Positions 10,020 to 22,639 of a DNA stretch of 64,000 nucleotides are shown here, in pieces. The notes beneath the pieces were generated by a model. That model was not told the origin of the DNA and did not search any database. It saw nothing but the letters and a program-made list of their open reading frames with translations. The stretch covers positions 7,783,610 through 7,847,609 of the forward strand of contig NC_035169.2 of NCBI RefSeq assembly GCF_001659605.2. Direction: 5' to 3'. A program made the position numbers and the translations under genes. The stretch comes from Manihot esculenta (lineage: Eukaryota > Streptophyta > Magnoliopsida > Malpighiales > Euphorbiaceae). Every line of letters begins with the position of its first letter. Position 1 is the stretch's first letter.

Positions 10020-11840
10020 AGGGGGGAGGCTGTTCAAATTCTAATATAAAAAAAAGTCAACGGTAACATGAGATGGAAATGTAGATTAAAGAGAGAGAAA
10101 AAAAAAATTGGTGGAGTTTTAATTAAGGGGATATGCATTTGAGGCTTTAAGTAAAAGAGAGGGCAATAGACCAATGAGGCAAATGCATGTGATGTGATAT
10201 TCAAATTATGGGCTATCTGCCTTAGAGTGCATTGTTTATGAGGTCAACGCTTCTCTTGCTCATCCTTAATTATATTAAAAATATATTTAAGAATTAAAAA
10301 AAATTAGAAGAATTACAATAAAATTCCTTAAAAATTTATTAATTAATCTCTATTTTAAAATCACTATATTAAAGTTTATTTGTATTTTGTGAAAAATCAA
10401 ACTATTTAATTATTTTGTTAAAAATATCGTAAATCAACTTATTTTAACTTTAATTAAAGTATTAAATAATATAAATTTTTTAAAATTATAAAAATTAATA
10501 ATATATATAACGGTTTTAGTATGATTTTATAAAAAAGAAATGTATGAATTAAATGATTTTAAAATAAAAATAAACTAGTAAAAAATTTAGAAATATATCA
10601 TAATTTTTAAAAAATACTGATAAATAAAATATTTTAAATAATTATGGATAAATTTTTTTTATTGATTAACAACACTTTCTTTTTATTTTACGATGAATTT
10701 GAGTTTGAGATTTCATGATTCTTTTAAGAAAAAAATTATTATTTAGTCTTTAGAATATAAAAAAACTCAACAGTTGATCTTTCAGTTTTGAAAAATATAT
10801 TAAATATTCTTATCGTTCTAAAAAGCTTACTAATTAGTTCATCTGTTACTTTTAACTATTAAATATTATAAAATAGTCTAAAATACTCTTAATACGGAGA
10901 GATTAATTAATATTTTTTTTAAAAATATGAGAGATCAATTAATAAATTTTTTAAAATTATAAATATTAAATAGTAAAATATCTAATATTAAAATTAACAG
11001 AGATTATTAGTAGTTTTACGTTAAAACGTCAGTTATATTTTAATATATTTTTTAAAATCGAAAGAGTTAATAAGGAGTTTTTTCGCAAAAAGTGAATAAT
11101 ACTAATTTTTTATTTTAAAAACATTGAATGTAAATGCTATTACTATATACATATTAATTAAATGTCTGTAGTTTATATTGATGTCAACTAAGCATATGTT
11201 TGATCTTGATTAAAATATTTTGTGTGAGTTGCACAATCCATGTATTACCAAGAAATTGAAAGCTTGTGGGATTTTTCTTTGTTTTTTTATTTATTTATTG
11301 AGAAATTGAATGGGCACAGGAGCTTTTTCTTCATCACAGCTAGCTGTTTATGCATATTTGAAGGCCAAAGACCATGAAGCATTGTTGAGAGGTTGGTGCT
11401 GGCAGTTAATAATACCTAACATATTCAATAATTGAAGGATTTGTTTCTCTTGCTGATGAAAACTATCAAAATCAACTTGTATTTTACTAAATACCCATTT
11501 AGGGAAGTCATCATTAAGATGACAATATGTTCTTTAAAAATATTAATAAAATTAAAAAAAAGTCATAGTTAAGGTTAAGGTGTCAATATATATTTAATAA
11601 AAATAATAAAAAGTTAATATGGTTGTTAACTTGCTCTAACCATATTATTGTCTTTTTGTTTATGTTCTGATGTGACTTCTATTATTAATATATGTGTTTA
11701 TTGAATTTAAATTATGATTTATTGAGAAAATTTTATTATTTATTTTAAATAAAACATTTTATAATATTAGGTAATTTATAATTAATTACTTAAATTTAAT
11801 AAAATTCACTACTTAATTTCTATCATTTCTGATCACCAAT
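10020..11840. other. AT-rich intergenic DNA with MITE remnants
   Basis: Upstream of the ATL gene. No coding sequence. About 10725-11115 resembles the MITE family at 58166-58493: AATTATTATTTAGTCTTTAG near the left, and words such as ACTAATTAGTTCATC and ATTAATTAAT that recur at 7800-8200, 23400-23720 and 55930-56060. Confidence 0.45.
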
Positions 11841-12209
11841 ACGAGACTCTAATCTAAGGTTCACGAAGCCTCTTAAATGGGCCTTCCTTGGGCCTGAGTC
11901 TCTTCACCCCCATCTCGGTCATGAGGCTCAGCAGGAAAGAGGATAACCGGCCCATCCACCTAGTAGATCTGTTTACATGCGTGCCAAGGGGAAAATTAAA
12001 TAGCCGTTTAGCATGGAGCAGACGTCTGACGCTTTTATATGTACGTATCCGTATGACAGAGACAGGTGGCCCAGTAGTAGCAAGGCCGTTGGACGTCACT
12101 AGTAGACAAAAGAAAAGAATAAAAGGAGAGGAGCACCCTCTTCTCAAACCAAACTTACTCAACAATTGTAAGCTCTATTTTCTCTGGATCTCAAAGCATC
12201 AATTTCAAT
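11840..12209 (+). repeat. Retrotransposon LTR-like fragment, interrupted by LTR copy 2
   Basis: A GC-richer patch related to the fragment at 6380-6720 (reverse orientation) through AAATTAAATAG, GCATGGAGCAGACGTCTGAC and neighbouring words in the same order. Its 3' part resembles an LTR leader (purine-rich AAGAAAAGAATAAAAGGAGA, then CTCAACAATTGTAAGC). LTR copy 2 was inserted into its right edge, duplicating TCAAT. The overlapping open frames 11854-12165 and 11888-12214 are not genes. Confidence 0.4.
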
Positions 12210-14574
12210 TGTAACGACTCGAGAACCAGACTGCTACTGGCGCTAGGGTTCATATCGATTTAAGATCGCCGGAACCCGTAGTAAGCCTACTATACATCCT
12301 GTTATACCTGATAAAATCTCATACATGATCGCAAGAAAGTATAAATATAAACATTCCATGAACCAAGGCTCAACCTATACATATATCAAAACTGAAAACA
12401 TAAAACCCATACTAGAACCCTCATCAAATGCTCCAGTATAGTAAACATCATATGCCTCAAGCTCAGTTCAAACATAAACTCACACTTAAGGATTACAAGG
12501 ACAAAAGTTAGGGCAAAGCACAATTCTAAAAACCATAGAGCAGTACATGTCCACATCTATACTATTACAAAAGGTTATACCAGCAACTCAGCCAACTTTC
12601 CCGATCTAACTCTGATCCTGCAAACTTAGGATTAGGAAAAAAGGATAAGCTAAAGCGCCTAGTGAGCAGAACATAAAAACAGTTCAATAAACATATGATC
12701 GAATGAAATGCATCACAACATAATCAATTCACATCAAGATGGATTTGTCACCAGTAATCATCTACAAATTCTAATAGTGCCCGGCCCACGACGGGTGCTA
12801 CTCTGGACTTCCTCTTATATCATAATATATCCATAATGCCAAGGGCGTAGAATGAGCAACCCTGGTCTTTCTCTTACATAGTGTTAGGGGCGTAGAATAG
12901 GCAAACCCTGGTCTTTCCATATTCGTCATAAAATGTCATACTCGAGGGCTAATGGGTCATCTAACATCCATCCACAACAACAGTGAAATGCAATGCATCA
13001 TATTCGTGAATTCTAATGCAAACAACCTAATACATAATCATGGCATTCGTGATGCATGAGCATGCTTAAAAGGTTTGATTTCTTAAAAATAACATATCAG
13101 TTTAGTTCTACTCACCTCTGACTAAAGCTCGTCTAAGACTGACGCAGTTATTTCACTGCAGGTCTCTACGGTTTTCCAAGTCTGATCATACACAGATGGA
13201 CTCAAATGAGGGACCAAACATAACATTTGCAAGACTCTAAACAACTCCTCAAGAACCCCTTAAAACATACCAAAACATGCATATAAAACAAGCATGGGAC
13301 TTTCAGCGGCAGATTCGGCGGCCGAAGGTCTCTCACAGGTCCGAAAGTCGGTAACTTTCGAAAGCAGGTTTGACGATCTAAACCCCTTCACAGATCCGAA
13401 AGTCAGTAACTTTCGGGGGTAGTTTAGGCAGCCAAAAGATTGCCTCTACCTGTAGGTTCGATGGCCGAACCTTACTTCGGCGATCGAACCTTTTTTCGGC
13501 GGCCGAACCTGGATTCTCCAGTTTAGGCAGAACCTGATTCTGCCCTAGCATTCAATCTCTCAAAACACCAAAAAAATTCACATGCAAGGACCTCACAACA
13601 ACCAAACCTATTTAACATACTTAAGAGACCTCAAAAACTGCCTCTAACCCAACATGCAACAACATAAACACAAGAGGAAGCATGCATTAAGCACATTTAA
13701 ACTCAAATCCAACAATCAACAACAAGGACAAACATGCAACCAAAACCATTAAACCCTCAAAACACAAGCTGAAAACCTTTCGAAAATAAAAGAAAAGCAA
13801 GGGTTTAGGCTTACCTCTTGGAGACAACTATGGTGACAGCAATCAAACTTGGAGAAAGAGGAAAATCGATCACTGGAGGTCTCCAAGGTTTAAAACTTGA
13901 AATGCAACTCGTGTAATACCCGGCTTTACTCCGGTATCGGAATTCCTACCGTCCGGTGGAATCTCGGATGTCGGAAGCCTCTAGTAGGGTAGAAACATGT
14001 TTTCATAAAATGTTTCAATGTATTTCATGGTTTTAAGTAAAAAGAAAATGAGTTTTTGCATGAAAATAATCTTGGAGGAAGACCCAGGTTCGGCGCCGAA
14101 CCTCAAGTTCGGCCGCCGAACATGCATGCACTTCGGGAGTGCTTTAGGCCCCCGAAAGCATAAGTGAGGGAAGCCCAGGTTCGGCCGCCGAACATGGCAT
14201 GCATGCGGTGTTGGGAAATCCCGAGATTAATGGCAACCCAATTGCGCAGCGGAAAAATAAAATTTTGGATTTCCTTTTCCAGAATCCGAGTGCTTCGTTT
14301 AATTAATAAGATGGATATGAGACTAACCTGTTAATCTCGCCAAGAAGAAACCATGTTGGACTGATGGTGCTGCTTTTTCAAACGAACACCCTCTATGGTA
14401 TCCACACGAACGTCTTCTATCTTTCTAGAGTGCTAGCTCTCTCAAAGATGGATAGATTATGTGCTTCACAATCTGCAATCTTTTAGGCTGAGTTTTCTCA
14501 AAAACACCTGCCTTCTACAATTCGTAGAAGGGGTATTTATATGTTTCAGTCTTTTGTTTTTACACAAATCCTTT

Positions 14575-14665
14575 TCCTAAAAGCAGTTGTGTTTTTCCTA
14601 CAACTCCTTTTCCTAAAAGGAGTTGTATTTATCCCACAACTCCTTTTCCTAAAAGGAGTTGTGTT
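14575..14665. repeat. Tandem hairpin repeat ACAACTCCTTTTCCTAAAAGG
   Basis: Three successive units carry CTCCTTTTCCTAAAAGGAG-like inverted repeats (the first is imperfect, AAAAGCAG), spaced about 40 bases apart. Each can fold into a short stem, in DNA or in RNA of the LTR leader. Confidence 0.75.
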
Positions 14666-14764
14666 CATAACCAACTATCACAATCTCGCAGATACTCAAA
14701 TATCTTATGTGATAGAGTCCTTTATCTGTAACAGTTACAGATAGACTGCAGATCTTTTAAATAT

Positions 14765-15040
14765 TATTATCTCATAATAATAAATGATTAATAATAATAA
14801 CACTTTATTATTATTAATTATATTAATAATTAATATTAATAATAATAACACTTATTATTATTAATTATATTAATAATTAATATTAATAATAATAACACTT
14901 ATTATTATTAATTATATTAATAATTAATATTAATAATAATACTTTATTATTATTAAATATTAATAATAATAACATTTTATTATTATTAAATTTAATAATA
15001 ATAACACTTTATTATTATTAATTATATTAATGGGTTTTGG
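14765..15040. repeat. AT-only tandem array of about 50-bp units
   Basis: Repeated blocks of TTATTATTATTAATTATATT, AATAATTAATATTAATAATA and ATAACACTT. Three near-identical units are followed by shortened ones. The array is almost self-complementary along its length. Confidence 0.85.
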
Positions 15041-17129
15041 GCTTTTAACCCATTAATATAACATAGCACTTCAACAACGTTCTTTTGTGTGTGACCCAAT
15101 AGGCTCACATTAATTGGCAATAGGCCCAGTCCCACAAGGCCCATAAGTCATAAGTGGCCTCTAGTAAGACATTATGACTACCCAACTAATATGAGGATCA
15201 ATAGTCCAATGAAACCTAATAAATAGAACATGAATTAATCCTTTTGTCACACGATATCTAGTTTGAACATAAGTCATGGTCAATGTCAAACTTATAATGT
15301 TCAAACTTATAATTTCTCAATCTCTAAGTAAACTGATAAATTCAAATGATATTGATCACACTATCAATTCATTTGAGCACGGCCATGCATTTCTCAGTCT
15401 CACTCATCGAGGGGCCCAGAAGATATCTCTCTCATAGAGAGGGACAAATTCTATCTTGATTATTCATTTTCCTCTACATAATTTCTATTATGCTCAATCA
15501 TAACCTTTATGATTGTCCGATTAAAGACAACGTTTGGTTATGTCAAAACATAACAGTCCTTATGTTGGAAACTATGACAATCTCAAGTCAAAGGATTAAG
15601 ACATAACTACTTTGAGATTCACTTATGACAATGACCCATGTAGTGATCTCAATGCGGGTCCATCCAATACTTTATTCTCTAACAAGTATTTATGATTATT
15701 GAATTATATCAACATATACATAATCATCTCATGATTATCAATCAATAATCATACCAGTTATATTTTATTATTATCAACATAATAATAAGTAACCAGGGAT
15801 GATAATCATTATTATGTAACATGCAAACAAATAATAATGATAAAACCTCTTTTATTAATAACCAAAATGACATACAAAAAGGTCCAAGATAATGGCCTAG
15901 GGCATATACACTAACATGCGGAGGCACGTTCGGCTCCCGAATGTGGCCTGGCCAGCCACCTATAAAGGGGTCCCTTAGCAAAAAACGGGCGAGTTTTTCT
16001 CCCCACTTTCGGCCAAGGTGAGCTCTCCGCCGTCCCTCACCGATCTTGAGTTTCTTCCTTCAAATCTTTCACGATTTTCACTAGTTTTCACTTTGTTTTG
16101 AAGATTTTCAAGCATAAAGCAAGTTTTGGAGCTTTGAAGTTCAAGAAACTCAAATCTCTCCCATCTCCGAGCTAGGGTCATTTTCCTCTCGATCTTCAAG
16201 AGGTAAGGGCCGATCTTGAGCTCACTTCATGTTTTAAACAAGTTATAAGTTGTTTCATGAAGTAGAAATGCATGTTTAGGTTGTTTTGAGTTTATGGGTT
16301 TAATGTGTGTTTTTGAGCAATGTGAGTATGCTTGATGTATTGTAGTAGGGGTTTAGGCTAGTTTGAGACCCCTATGAGCTTGTATGTTTGATTGTGTATG
16401 TTTGAGAGTGTTGTAGAATAGGTTTATGCATGTTTGAAAGGTTTGGGAGGCGTTTGTGCATGTTGGAGCTAAGTTTCTGCCACTTTGGAGAAACTTAGGT
16501 TCGGCTGCCGAAGGAACTTTCGGCCGCCGAACCCGCTTGTGGAAGCAGCCTTCGGCTGCCGAAGCCTGCCCCTAGAAGAGGACTTTCGTCTCTGGAGGGC
16601 AGTTTCGGCCGCCGAAAGTGCTGCCGAACATGCATGAGTTTCGTCTCTGTCTGGGAGTTTCAGCCGCCGAAGGTGCCGCCGAACCTGCCTGACTTTCGGC
16701 TCTGGAGGGACTTTTGGCCGCCGAACCTGCCACCGAAAGTGCCCTGTTCAGCCTTCCTTTGCATGTATTCCATGAATGTTTTGAGGTGTTTTTAGGGGGT
16801 TTTTGGGGAGTATCCCAGAGTCATGTTCATGTATATTTGGTCCCTCATTTGAGTCCACCTGTGTAGGTTCGGACCCGAGGAACCGAGGACCTCAGCAATG
16901 AGTTCAGCTGTTTCCGTGTCTGTCAGAGCTAGCCAGAGGTGAGTGGAATAACTCTTATGCTTTAAAATAAATAAATCAGTTTTAGCATGATTCACGCATC
17001 ATGAATGCCATGAGATATAATAGGGTGCTTGCATTAGAACTCACGAACATGTTGCATTGCATAATATGTTGATGATGTAGATGAACGTTGAATGATCCTT
17101 TAGTCCTCATATGTCACGATATGATGATG

Positions 17130-17300
17130 ATACGGTACGGAAGACCAGTGAGGCCCATTCTACGCCCCTGGCACCATGTAAGAGAAAGACCAATGAGGCC
17201 CATTCTACGCCCCTGGCACAGTTGGAATGTTATGTTATGCTAGGTTATGTAAGAGAAAGACCAGTGAGGCCCATTCTACGCCTCTGGCACAGTTGGACCA
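17130..17300 (+). repeat. Tandem repeat GAGGCCCATTCTACGCC in LTR copy 3
   Basis: Three copies of a unit running AAGACCAGTGAGGCCCATTC then TACGCCCCTGGCAC, at about 17141, 17187 and 17257, with variable spacers. It occupies the place taken by the 33-bp units in copy 1 (opposite strand). Confidence 0.8.
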
Positions 17301-18822
17301 TGTAGAGGACTATTGGTGACAATTTCATCCTTGATGTGATATGATTGTGATGTGATGCATTCCATGTTACCATATGTTTTAAATGTTTTATTATTCTGCT
17401 CACTGGGCTTTATAGCTCACCCCTCTCCCTTAACCCCCAGGTTTGCAGGTACAGGGTAGACCAGGAGATCAGCAAGAGTAATGAAGTCTTGGTTATGTAA
17501 TAGATAGTGTGGACATGAAAAATGTTGAGATGTTACGTATAAGTACAGTATAGAAATGTAATGTAAAATGTTCATGGATGTTAGAGGTGTGCTTGACCAT
17601 AGAGTATTGTTATCCCTTTTAATACATGATCTCAGATGTTTTATGATGTAGATGTAAACCAACTCAACGCATGTTATGTCACCCATTGGGGCTTTGATGA
17701 GATCCCAAAGAGGGGTCAATATTTATAGTTATGTTTATGTTTAGTGCATGCACAGGTTGAGTTTGGTGTATGAGAGAATGTATGAAAGAAAAATTTTAAT
17801 TTATTTATGTATATTCTTGATCATGTATGGGATTAAACAGGTTTACAGGTTTTATGTCAGACTTGCTACGGATTCCGGCGGCCTTAAACCGATCTGGATC
17901 TTAGTGCCGGTAGCGATCCGATTTCCGGGTTATTACAACTCGGATCTTCAAAACCGTAGTTAAAAACGTATGGATTCTCTAGAAATTGAAGTAAAACGGG
18001 AAGCGCATGAAATTACCTCTGCCCGAAAATGGAGGAGAGTTTCTCTCGATTTTCAGGTTGAAGGCCCTTTATAGGTGGTTAGAGAAGCCACCTTCAGCGG
18101 CCGAACCTTTTAAGTCTTGCCAAAACTCAAAAAAGTCACTTTATGGAAATCCTATTTTACCCTTCTAAATATTTCGGCTTTGAAATTTTGAATTCCGATG
18201 GAGATTTTCATCGAAAAGTAGAAATTTCGTCGCCAAAAATTAGCCGAGTATTACATCAATGATAAAAATAATTTTATTTCTAAAATTTCATTCTGTTAAA
18301 ATTTATTGTTAGATTATAATAATTTAATTTTTTATCTTTATTTATTATAATGATTTAATTCTTTTAGTTTTAATAATTTATAATAATTTAATTTTTATAG
18401 TTTTAATATTTATAATATATTTAATTCCTTTTTTACAGGGTTATTGAAATAAGAGTTTATATATTTTGAATTGATTTAAAATATTCTTTTATCACAATAT
18501 TTGATTTAGTGTTCTAAATGTGGATGCAAATTTTATAGTCAAATTATGGAAATTTTATATATATATTTTTCAATTAAAGAAAAAGTTAAAAATATTTTAT
18601 ATATTTTAAGAATATTATATAAATTTATTAAATATATTTTTTTAAAATAAAATTAAATACTGAAAAATAGATTATTTTGTTAGATTTTCATAAAAAAATA
18701 TTTTTAAAAGTTATTTTCTACAAATAATGGAGAATATGATAAATATTTTATTTATATTAGTTTATAATAAAATTAATTATTAAATATATTTTAAATAATG
18801 CTACTATATAAATGAAATTCTA

Positions 18823-18930
18823 GCATGAAGGGATAGGTTTAGTTAATTTTGGTGGTAAGTCCGTTTAAATAAATCTGAGAGATCTCAGTTTCTACTCTTT
18901 TAATTTCATTTTCATTTCAAAAAAAAAAAA
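18823..18930 (+). mobile_element. Short tRNA-derived retroposon (SINE-like), copy
   Basis: Contains TTGGTGGTAAGTCCGTTTAA, GAGAGATCTCAGTTTCTACT and a terminal A run, the same order as at 29766-29877, 30470-30562 and (minus) 41556-41652. The flanks AAATTCTA (18815-18822) and TTCTA after the tail (18931-18935) suggest a target duplication. Confidence 0.6.
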
Positions 18931-18974
18931 TTCTAATTATATTTAATCCTATTATAAATGTTGATGTAAGGAGC

Positions 18975-19115
18975 TTGCCTTTGGTAGGGCACTGCAACTG
19001 CACTGCTGCGGCACCACTGGCTGCGCCGCTGCGGCACCTTCATCCCCCTTCAAAGCATTTTTCGGTCGCCGGTACGGCACGTGCCCCCTTGCCGTACCCT
19101 CCCTCCGCCCCTGAT
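18975..19115 (+). repeat. GC-rich dispersed repeat (same family as 45640-45789)
   Basis: Shares CTGCGGCACC, GGCTGCGCCGCTGCGGCACC, TTTTTCGGTCGCCG and CCTCCGCCC with the reverse complement of 45640-45789. The open frame 18952-19164 (minus) is produced by this repeat and is not a gene. Confidence 0.75.
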
Positions 19116-19164
19116 CACAAGTAAGCTTTAATTTTTCTGCTTCACATGTCATACTTTCATTCAA

Positions 19165-20080
19165 TCTAAAACATAATTAAGAGATTGCCAAGCTTCACAA
19201 CACTCTCTTTTCTTAATAAGGTTTTGAGTTGTAGTTTCTTGTGATGGTTTTTCTCTTTTTTCTTTTTTAAAAAAACTCAAACTAATATATAAATTATGTA
19301 TAGTGCAATATTATTTTAAAAATTTATTAATATATAATTAAAATTATAGTTAAAATTCATTTTTAATAAAGAGTTAAAAGTTTTGGTAATAAACATAAGT
19401 TACCATAGTGATTTAATATTATATGTATTTAAAGTATGTCGTGAGTTGTCACCATAGATCATATGATAAAATTTTAATAATTCGTGATACTAGATCATAA
19501 GAAAATAGGTTCGATTATTATGATGATCAGTAGTCGTCGAAACGACAGAAGACTCACCCTCTTATATTCGATGGAACCTTTTATAATACTTAAAATACTG
19601 TTCAAATATTTTATACTGTAAATTTTGAAATTTTTTATTCACTATTTCATACTAGTTGAATTTTTTAAAAAATTATAAATTAATTTTACTTTTTTACTAT
19701 ATGAAATTAAACCATATACAAAATTAAACCATATACAAAATTCAAGACACACATTTTTATATATATTTTTTTAAATTTAAACTATCCACTTATATTAATC
19801 TCTGATAATTTAATGAGTTGAGTTTCATTGTAAATTTTAAATTATTAAAAATAAAAATTTTAATTATATTAGTATTATATAAAAATTTTAATTATTTAAT
19901 TAAAATTTTAAAAATTTAATCATGTTATTGTTAAAAATATAAAGTACTTGCTGAAAATAATTAGGGTTAAATTTCATTATATTATCAATTACACTTAAAT
20001 TTTTTTTAGTGAATATTATTCTTATTATTTTAAAATAAAATAATAAAATTAGAGCACTTCCATATTTTGTCCCGGGTCAA
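19165..20080. other. AT-rich intergenic DNA, nothing recognised
   Basis: Non-coding upstream region of the Expp1-like gene. Only the last part (20085-20220) becomes GC-richer, as expected for a promoter and leader. Confidence 0.5.
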
Positions 20081-20224
20081 GTACGGTTTCGGACGCGAAC
20101 CGGGCACGCACATCTGAACCCGCGCAAAACGATTCGATTCTTTTTCCCTTCGATTTTCCAATGTCTTTCTCCTTCTGTTCTTCCATGTGAAGTCAAAGAG
20201 AAACCAAACCAGAGCTCGCTAACA

Positions 20225-22636
20225 ATGGCAGCCACGACTCATAGATATTTACTGTTGATATTTCTGGCAGCAGTATCGTCGCTGTTGTTGGTGGAATCTG
20301 GCGACACGAATCACATCTACCGGCCTTGCAGTGACACCACCGTACAGCGGTCGGATGGGTTTACTTTTGCCATCGCATTTGCATCGAGGACCGCCTTCTT
20401 CTATAAGAATAATAGCAGCCTTCAGTTATCTCCTTGCGATTCAAGGCTATCCCTCTCTAGCCAGAATTCTCAGATCTCCGTTTTTAGACCTAAAGTCGAC
20501 GAGATCTCTCTCCTAACGATTAACACCTCTTCCTCCTCTCCGGTTAGTTAACTCCATCTGCTTCTTCTTCTCTGTGTCTTTACGCGGTTCGATCAATTTG
20601 TGATTTTGTTATTTGTTTCTATTGTTTTTGGATGGTATAGAGGCTGATTTGACTTGGATTCAACGTTGAAGTCAGTTTGCTTAAATTTAGGAATTTTTTA
20701 TTTGTACTGATTGATAAACTGGTACATACTCGATTTGAAGATTTAATTCATGATTTCGCGCTTAAGAAAGATAAAATTCTCTAATTTTGCAGCTAATGTT
20801 TTGGGGAAATGAGAAATATGGCTTTAAAAGACATAACGATATAGGAACTTGATATAGAAATCCGCAACCCTTTTTGTAATGAATACTTTTTAATTATCAA
20901 TATCCTGAATGCCAGAGGAACATGAGCAAAAGAGAATGAAAACCAAAAACTATATGATCTCTATTGCATATAAAACTCGGTGGTGAGGCCAATTTGACTA
21001 ATGTATTATTTATTAGCTTCTATTTGGTTTACTGTTAATCCTATCCTGATTTTACTTTAGAAAAGAACGTTAGGTTTAAACTCTTGCAACTATGTTGCCT
21101 AAGATCCAAACTTTCTGAAGACTACGTCGTTTAATACTGAAGTAATGCTTTCTGATACGCTGAAGTAGCAAAACTTGTTGTCACCTTGATCTACTTGTTC
21201 TGTGCTCCTTTGCTTAGATGGAAAGGAGGAGCAGCAACAGGAGTTTAATGTGTTGCAGCAAGCACCCCCTGAATCGCTATTGGAGATTCTGCAAGAGCGC
21301 TTATCATTTCGGTATAAGCTGAATGAGCTTACCTCACCATAAGGAGAAAATCCTTCATAAGATATGCAATGCTGTCTAATGGACTCAATGGTGATAAGGG
21401 AACATATGATAGTTGTCCAAAAAGAGCCAATGACTTCCTGGTTATCACTGCTATTCTACCAAGTATGAACTTGGTGGTAACAGAAAAAACGACTCATCTA
21501 CTTCATATTAGGTCAACTTCAACAGAAAATTAAATTCCACAAGGGAACCCTGTCCCTGATATTATGGTTGTCAGTGGTTTTGTTCTTTTCTCTCTTTAAA
21601 TGTGGAATATTTACTTTGAATATTTGGAAAAAGTATGCTTTTTTGCTTAAGATAAAAGCTTCATGTACAGTATTTGGGGGTTGATGCCCACTTAAGAACC
21701 TGAATCTCTTTTCTATAATGCTGTTGAATAGATGGATATGATCGAGTCATTGAGGTGCTATTTGGCTTAGCAAGGATGAAGATCAGGATAGGAATCAAAA
21801 TTTCATTTCTTTATATTTGATTACTCTGAAAGGAATGGAAGTGATAAATCATGAATGGATGGGCCTTAATATTGTTCCTCCTTGATTGTCTAGGGTTAGA
21901 AATTGAAAATACAAATGAGCTTTCTGTTCCATTCCGACTGATAACCAAAGGGCACTGTTTCAGTTGCATTTGATTTGCTAGCCCTCCATTTCACTTCCAT
22001 AGCTTCTAGGTTTGGCCTGATACTTGAATGTCATTGTGAAAACTGTGCCACCTGTATCTAATTAACGTGATGCCTAATATTTGTTTTCTTCAGGACAATT
22101 ATGGTGGATATATGGTCGCATTTGCTGGGAGAAAATATGCTGCAAGGTCGCTTCCTGCTTTTGTCGCAAACAGCACATACACTGTGACAAGCTTCACTCT
22201 GGTAAGAGAAGATTTTGTATCCATTATGATTTCAGGTTTACATTTATAAGATAAACGGAAACCCATTAGTTTTCCGTGAACATTTGTTTGTTATCATCAT
22301 TATCATCATCTTTATTAAATGCAGGTTCTTGAGTTTAAGAAGGGCAGGCTGCAAAACCTTTACTGGAAAAGGGATGGATGCACTAGATGTACGGGAAACA
22401 ATAACTTTGTTTGTCTTAACAATCAGGATTGTGCAATCAGAACATCGAACTGCAAAAACCATGGAGGTTCAGTAGATTGCAGCCTTGGTATCCAATTGGC
22501 CTTCTCTGGCACGGATAAGCATCTTGCAGTTCTCAACTCATGGTATGAGGTGGAAAATCTGAGGCAGTACTCACTTTTTGGCCTTTACTCAAATCTCAGG
22601 AATTCTCTGACTAGCCAGTATAATAAGATATTTTAA
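20225..22636 (+). CDS. Expp1-like secreted protein (At3g44150 type), three exons
   Basis: Exons 20225-20542, 22094-22201 and 22325-22636 join in phase 0 at GT/AG borders to give 245 residues. Residues 1 to about 25 form a signal peptide (RYLLLIFLAAVSSLLLVES). The mature part is Cys-rich: CSD early, then in exon 3 C-x2-C (GCTRC), C, C, C and C within RRDGC-to-DCSLG. The segments DGFTFAIAFASRTAFF, SQISVFRPKVDEISLLTIN and IQLAFSGTDKHLAVLNSWYE fit the small plant family called Expp1, which has no established biochemical role. No transmembrane helix besides the signal peptide is evident, so it is probably extracellular or in the endomembrane system. Intron 1 (about 1.55 kb) has no recognised gene. 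Exon joins are read by eye. Confidence 0.85.
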
Positions 22637-22639
22637 TTG

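Larger units (their letters stand above)
14209..15916. mobile_element. Solo LTR of a second (probably Ty1/copia) family, nested in copy 3
   Basis: Begins TGTTGGGAAATC and ends CATATACACTAACA, flanked by TGCGG on both sides (14204-14208 and 15917-15921). The 1.7-kb body has no coding capacity. Start and end words (TGTTGGGAA...GCGCAGCGGAA and GGGCATATACACTAACA) resemble LTRs of SIRE/Maximus-type copia elements; the assignment is by resemblance only. It holds tandem hairpin units (14575-14665) and an AT-only tandem array (14765-15040). It is the youngest insertion in the nest. Confidence 0.8.
13912..17937 (+). mobile_element. Solo LTR (copy 3), inserted in copy 2 and itself interrupted
   Basis: Starts TGTAATACCCGGC and ends CGGGTTATTACA, flanked by perfect target duplications ACTCG (13907-13911 and 17938-17942). 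Orientation is opposite to the host copy 2. Without the nested element at 14209-15916 it measures about 2.3 kb. A TATA box TATAAAG (15961-15967) lies just before a leader ending in an AGGTAAGG-like donor (about 16200), giving the sense direction as plus. Palindromes appear here as TTCGGCCGCCGAA (14098-14190 and 16500-16740). The frames at 15975-16199, 16792-16995 and 17111-17963 are non-coding. Confidence 0.87.
12210..18255 (-). mobile_element. Solo LTR (copy 2), interrupted by nested LTR copy 3
   Basis: Starts TGTAACGACT at 12210 and ends GAGTATTACA at 18255, flanked by perfect 5-bp target duplications TCAAT (12205-12209 and 18256-18260). Own sequence is 12210-13911 plus 17943-18255, about 2.0 kb, related to copy 1 throughout (GACTGCTACTGGCGCTAGGG, the palindrome cluster at 13310-13510, and a promoter-like CCTTTATAGGTGG near 18065 read in minus). 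The rest is the younger copy 3. No internal retrotransposon genes. Repeat units around 12835-12920 (GGGCGTAGAAT...CCCTGGTCTTTC) replace the 33-bp units of copy 1. Confidence 0.85.

Noticed and set aside
11854..12214. Overlapping frames on both strands
   Set aside because: They fall in a dispersed LTR-like repeat also found at 6.4 and 50.6 kb; no domain.
13912..17937. DNA transposon with inverted ends TGTAAT...ATTACA
   Set aside because: The ends are near-symmetric, but 5-bp duplications, TG...CA ends, an internal TATA box and leader, and relatives of 2 kb fit a solo LTR better.
18952..19164. 70-residue Cys/Ala-rich frame
   Set aside because: Coincides with the GC-rich dispersed repeat shared with 45640-45789.
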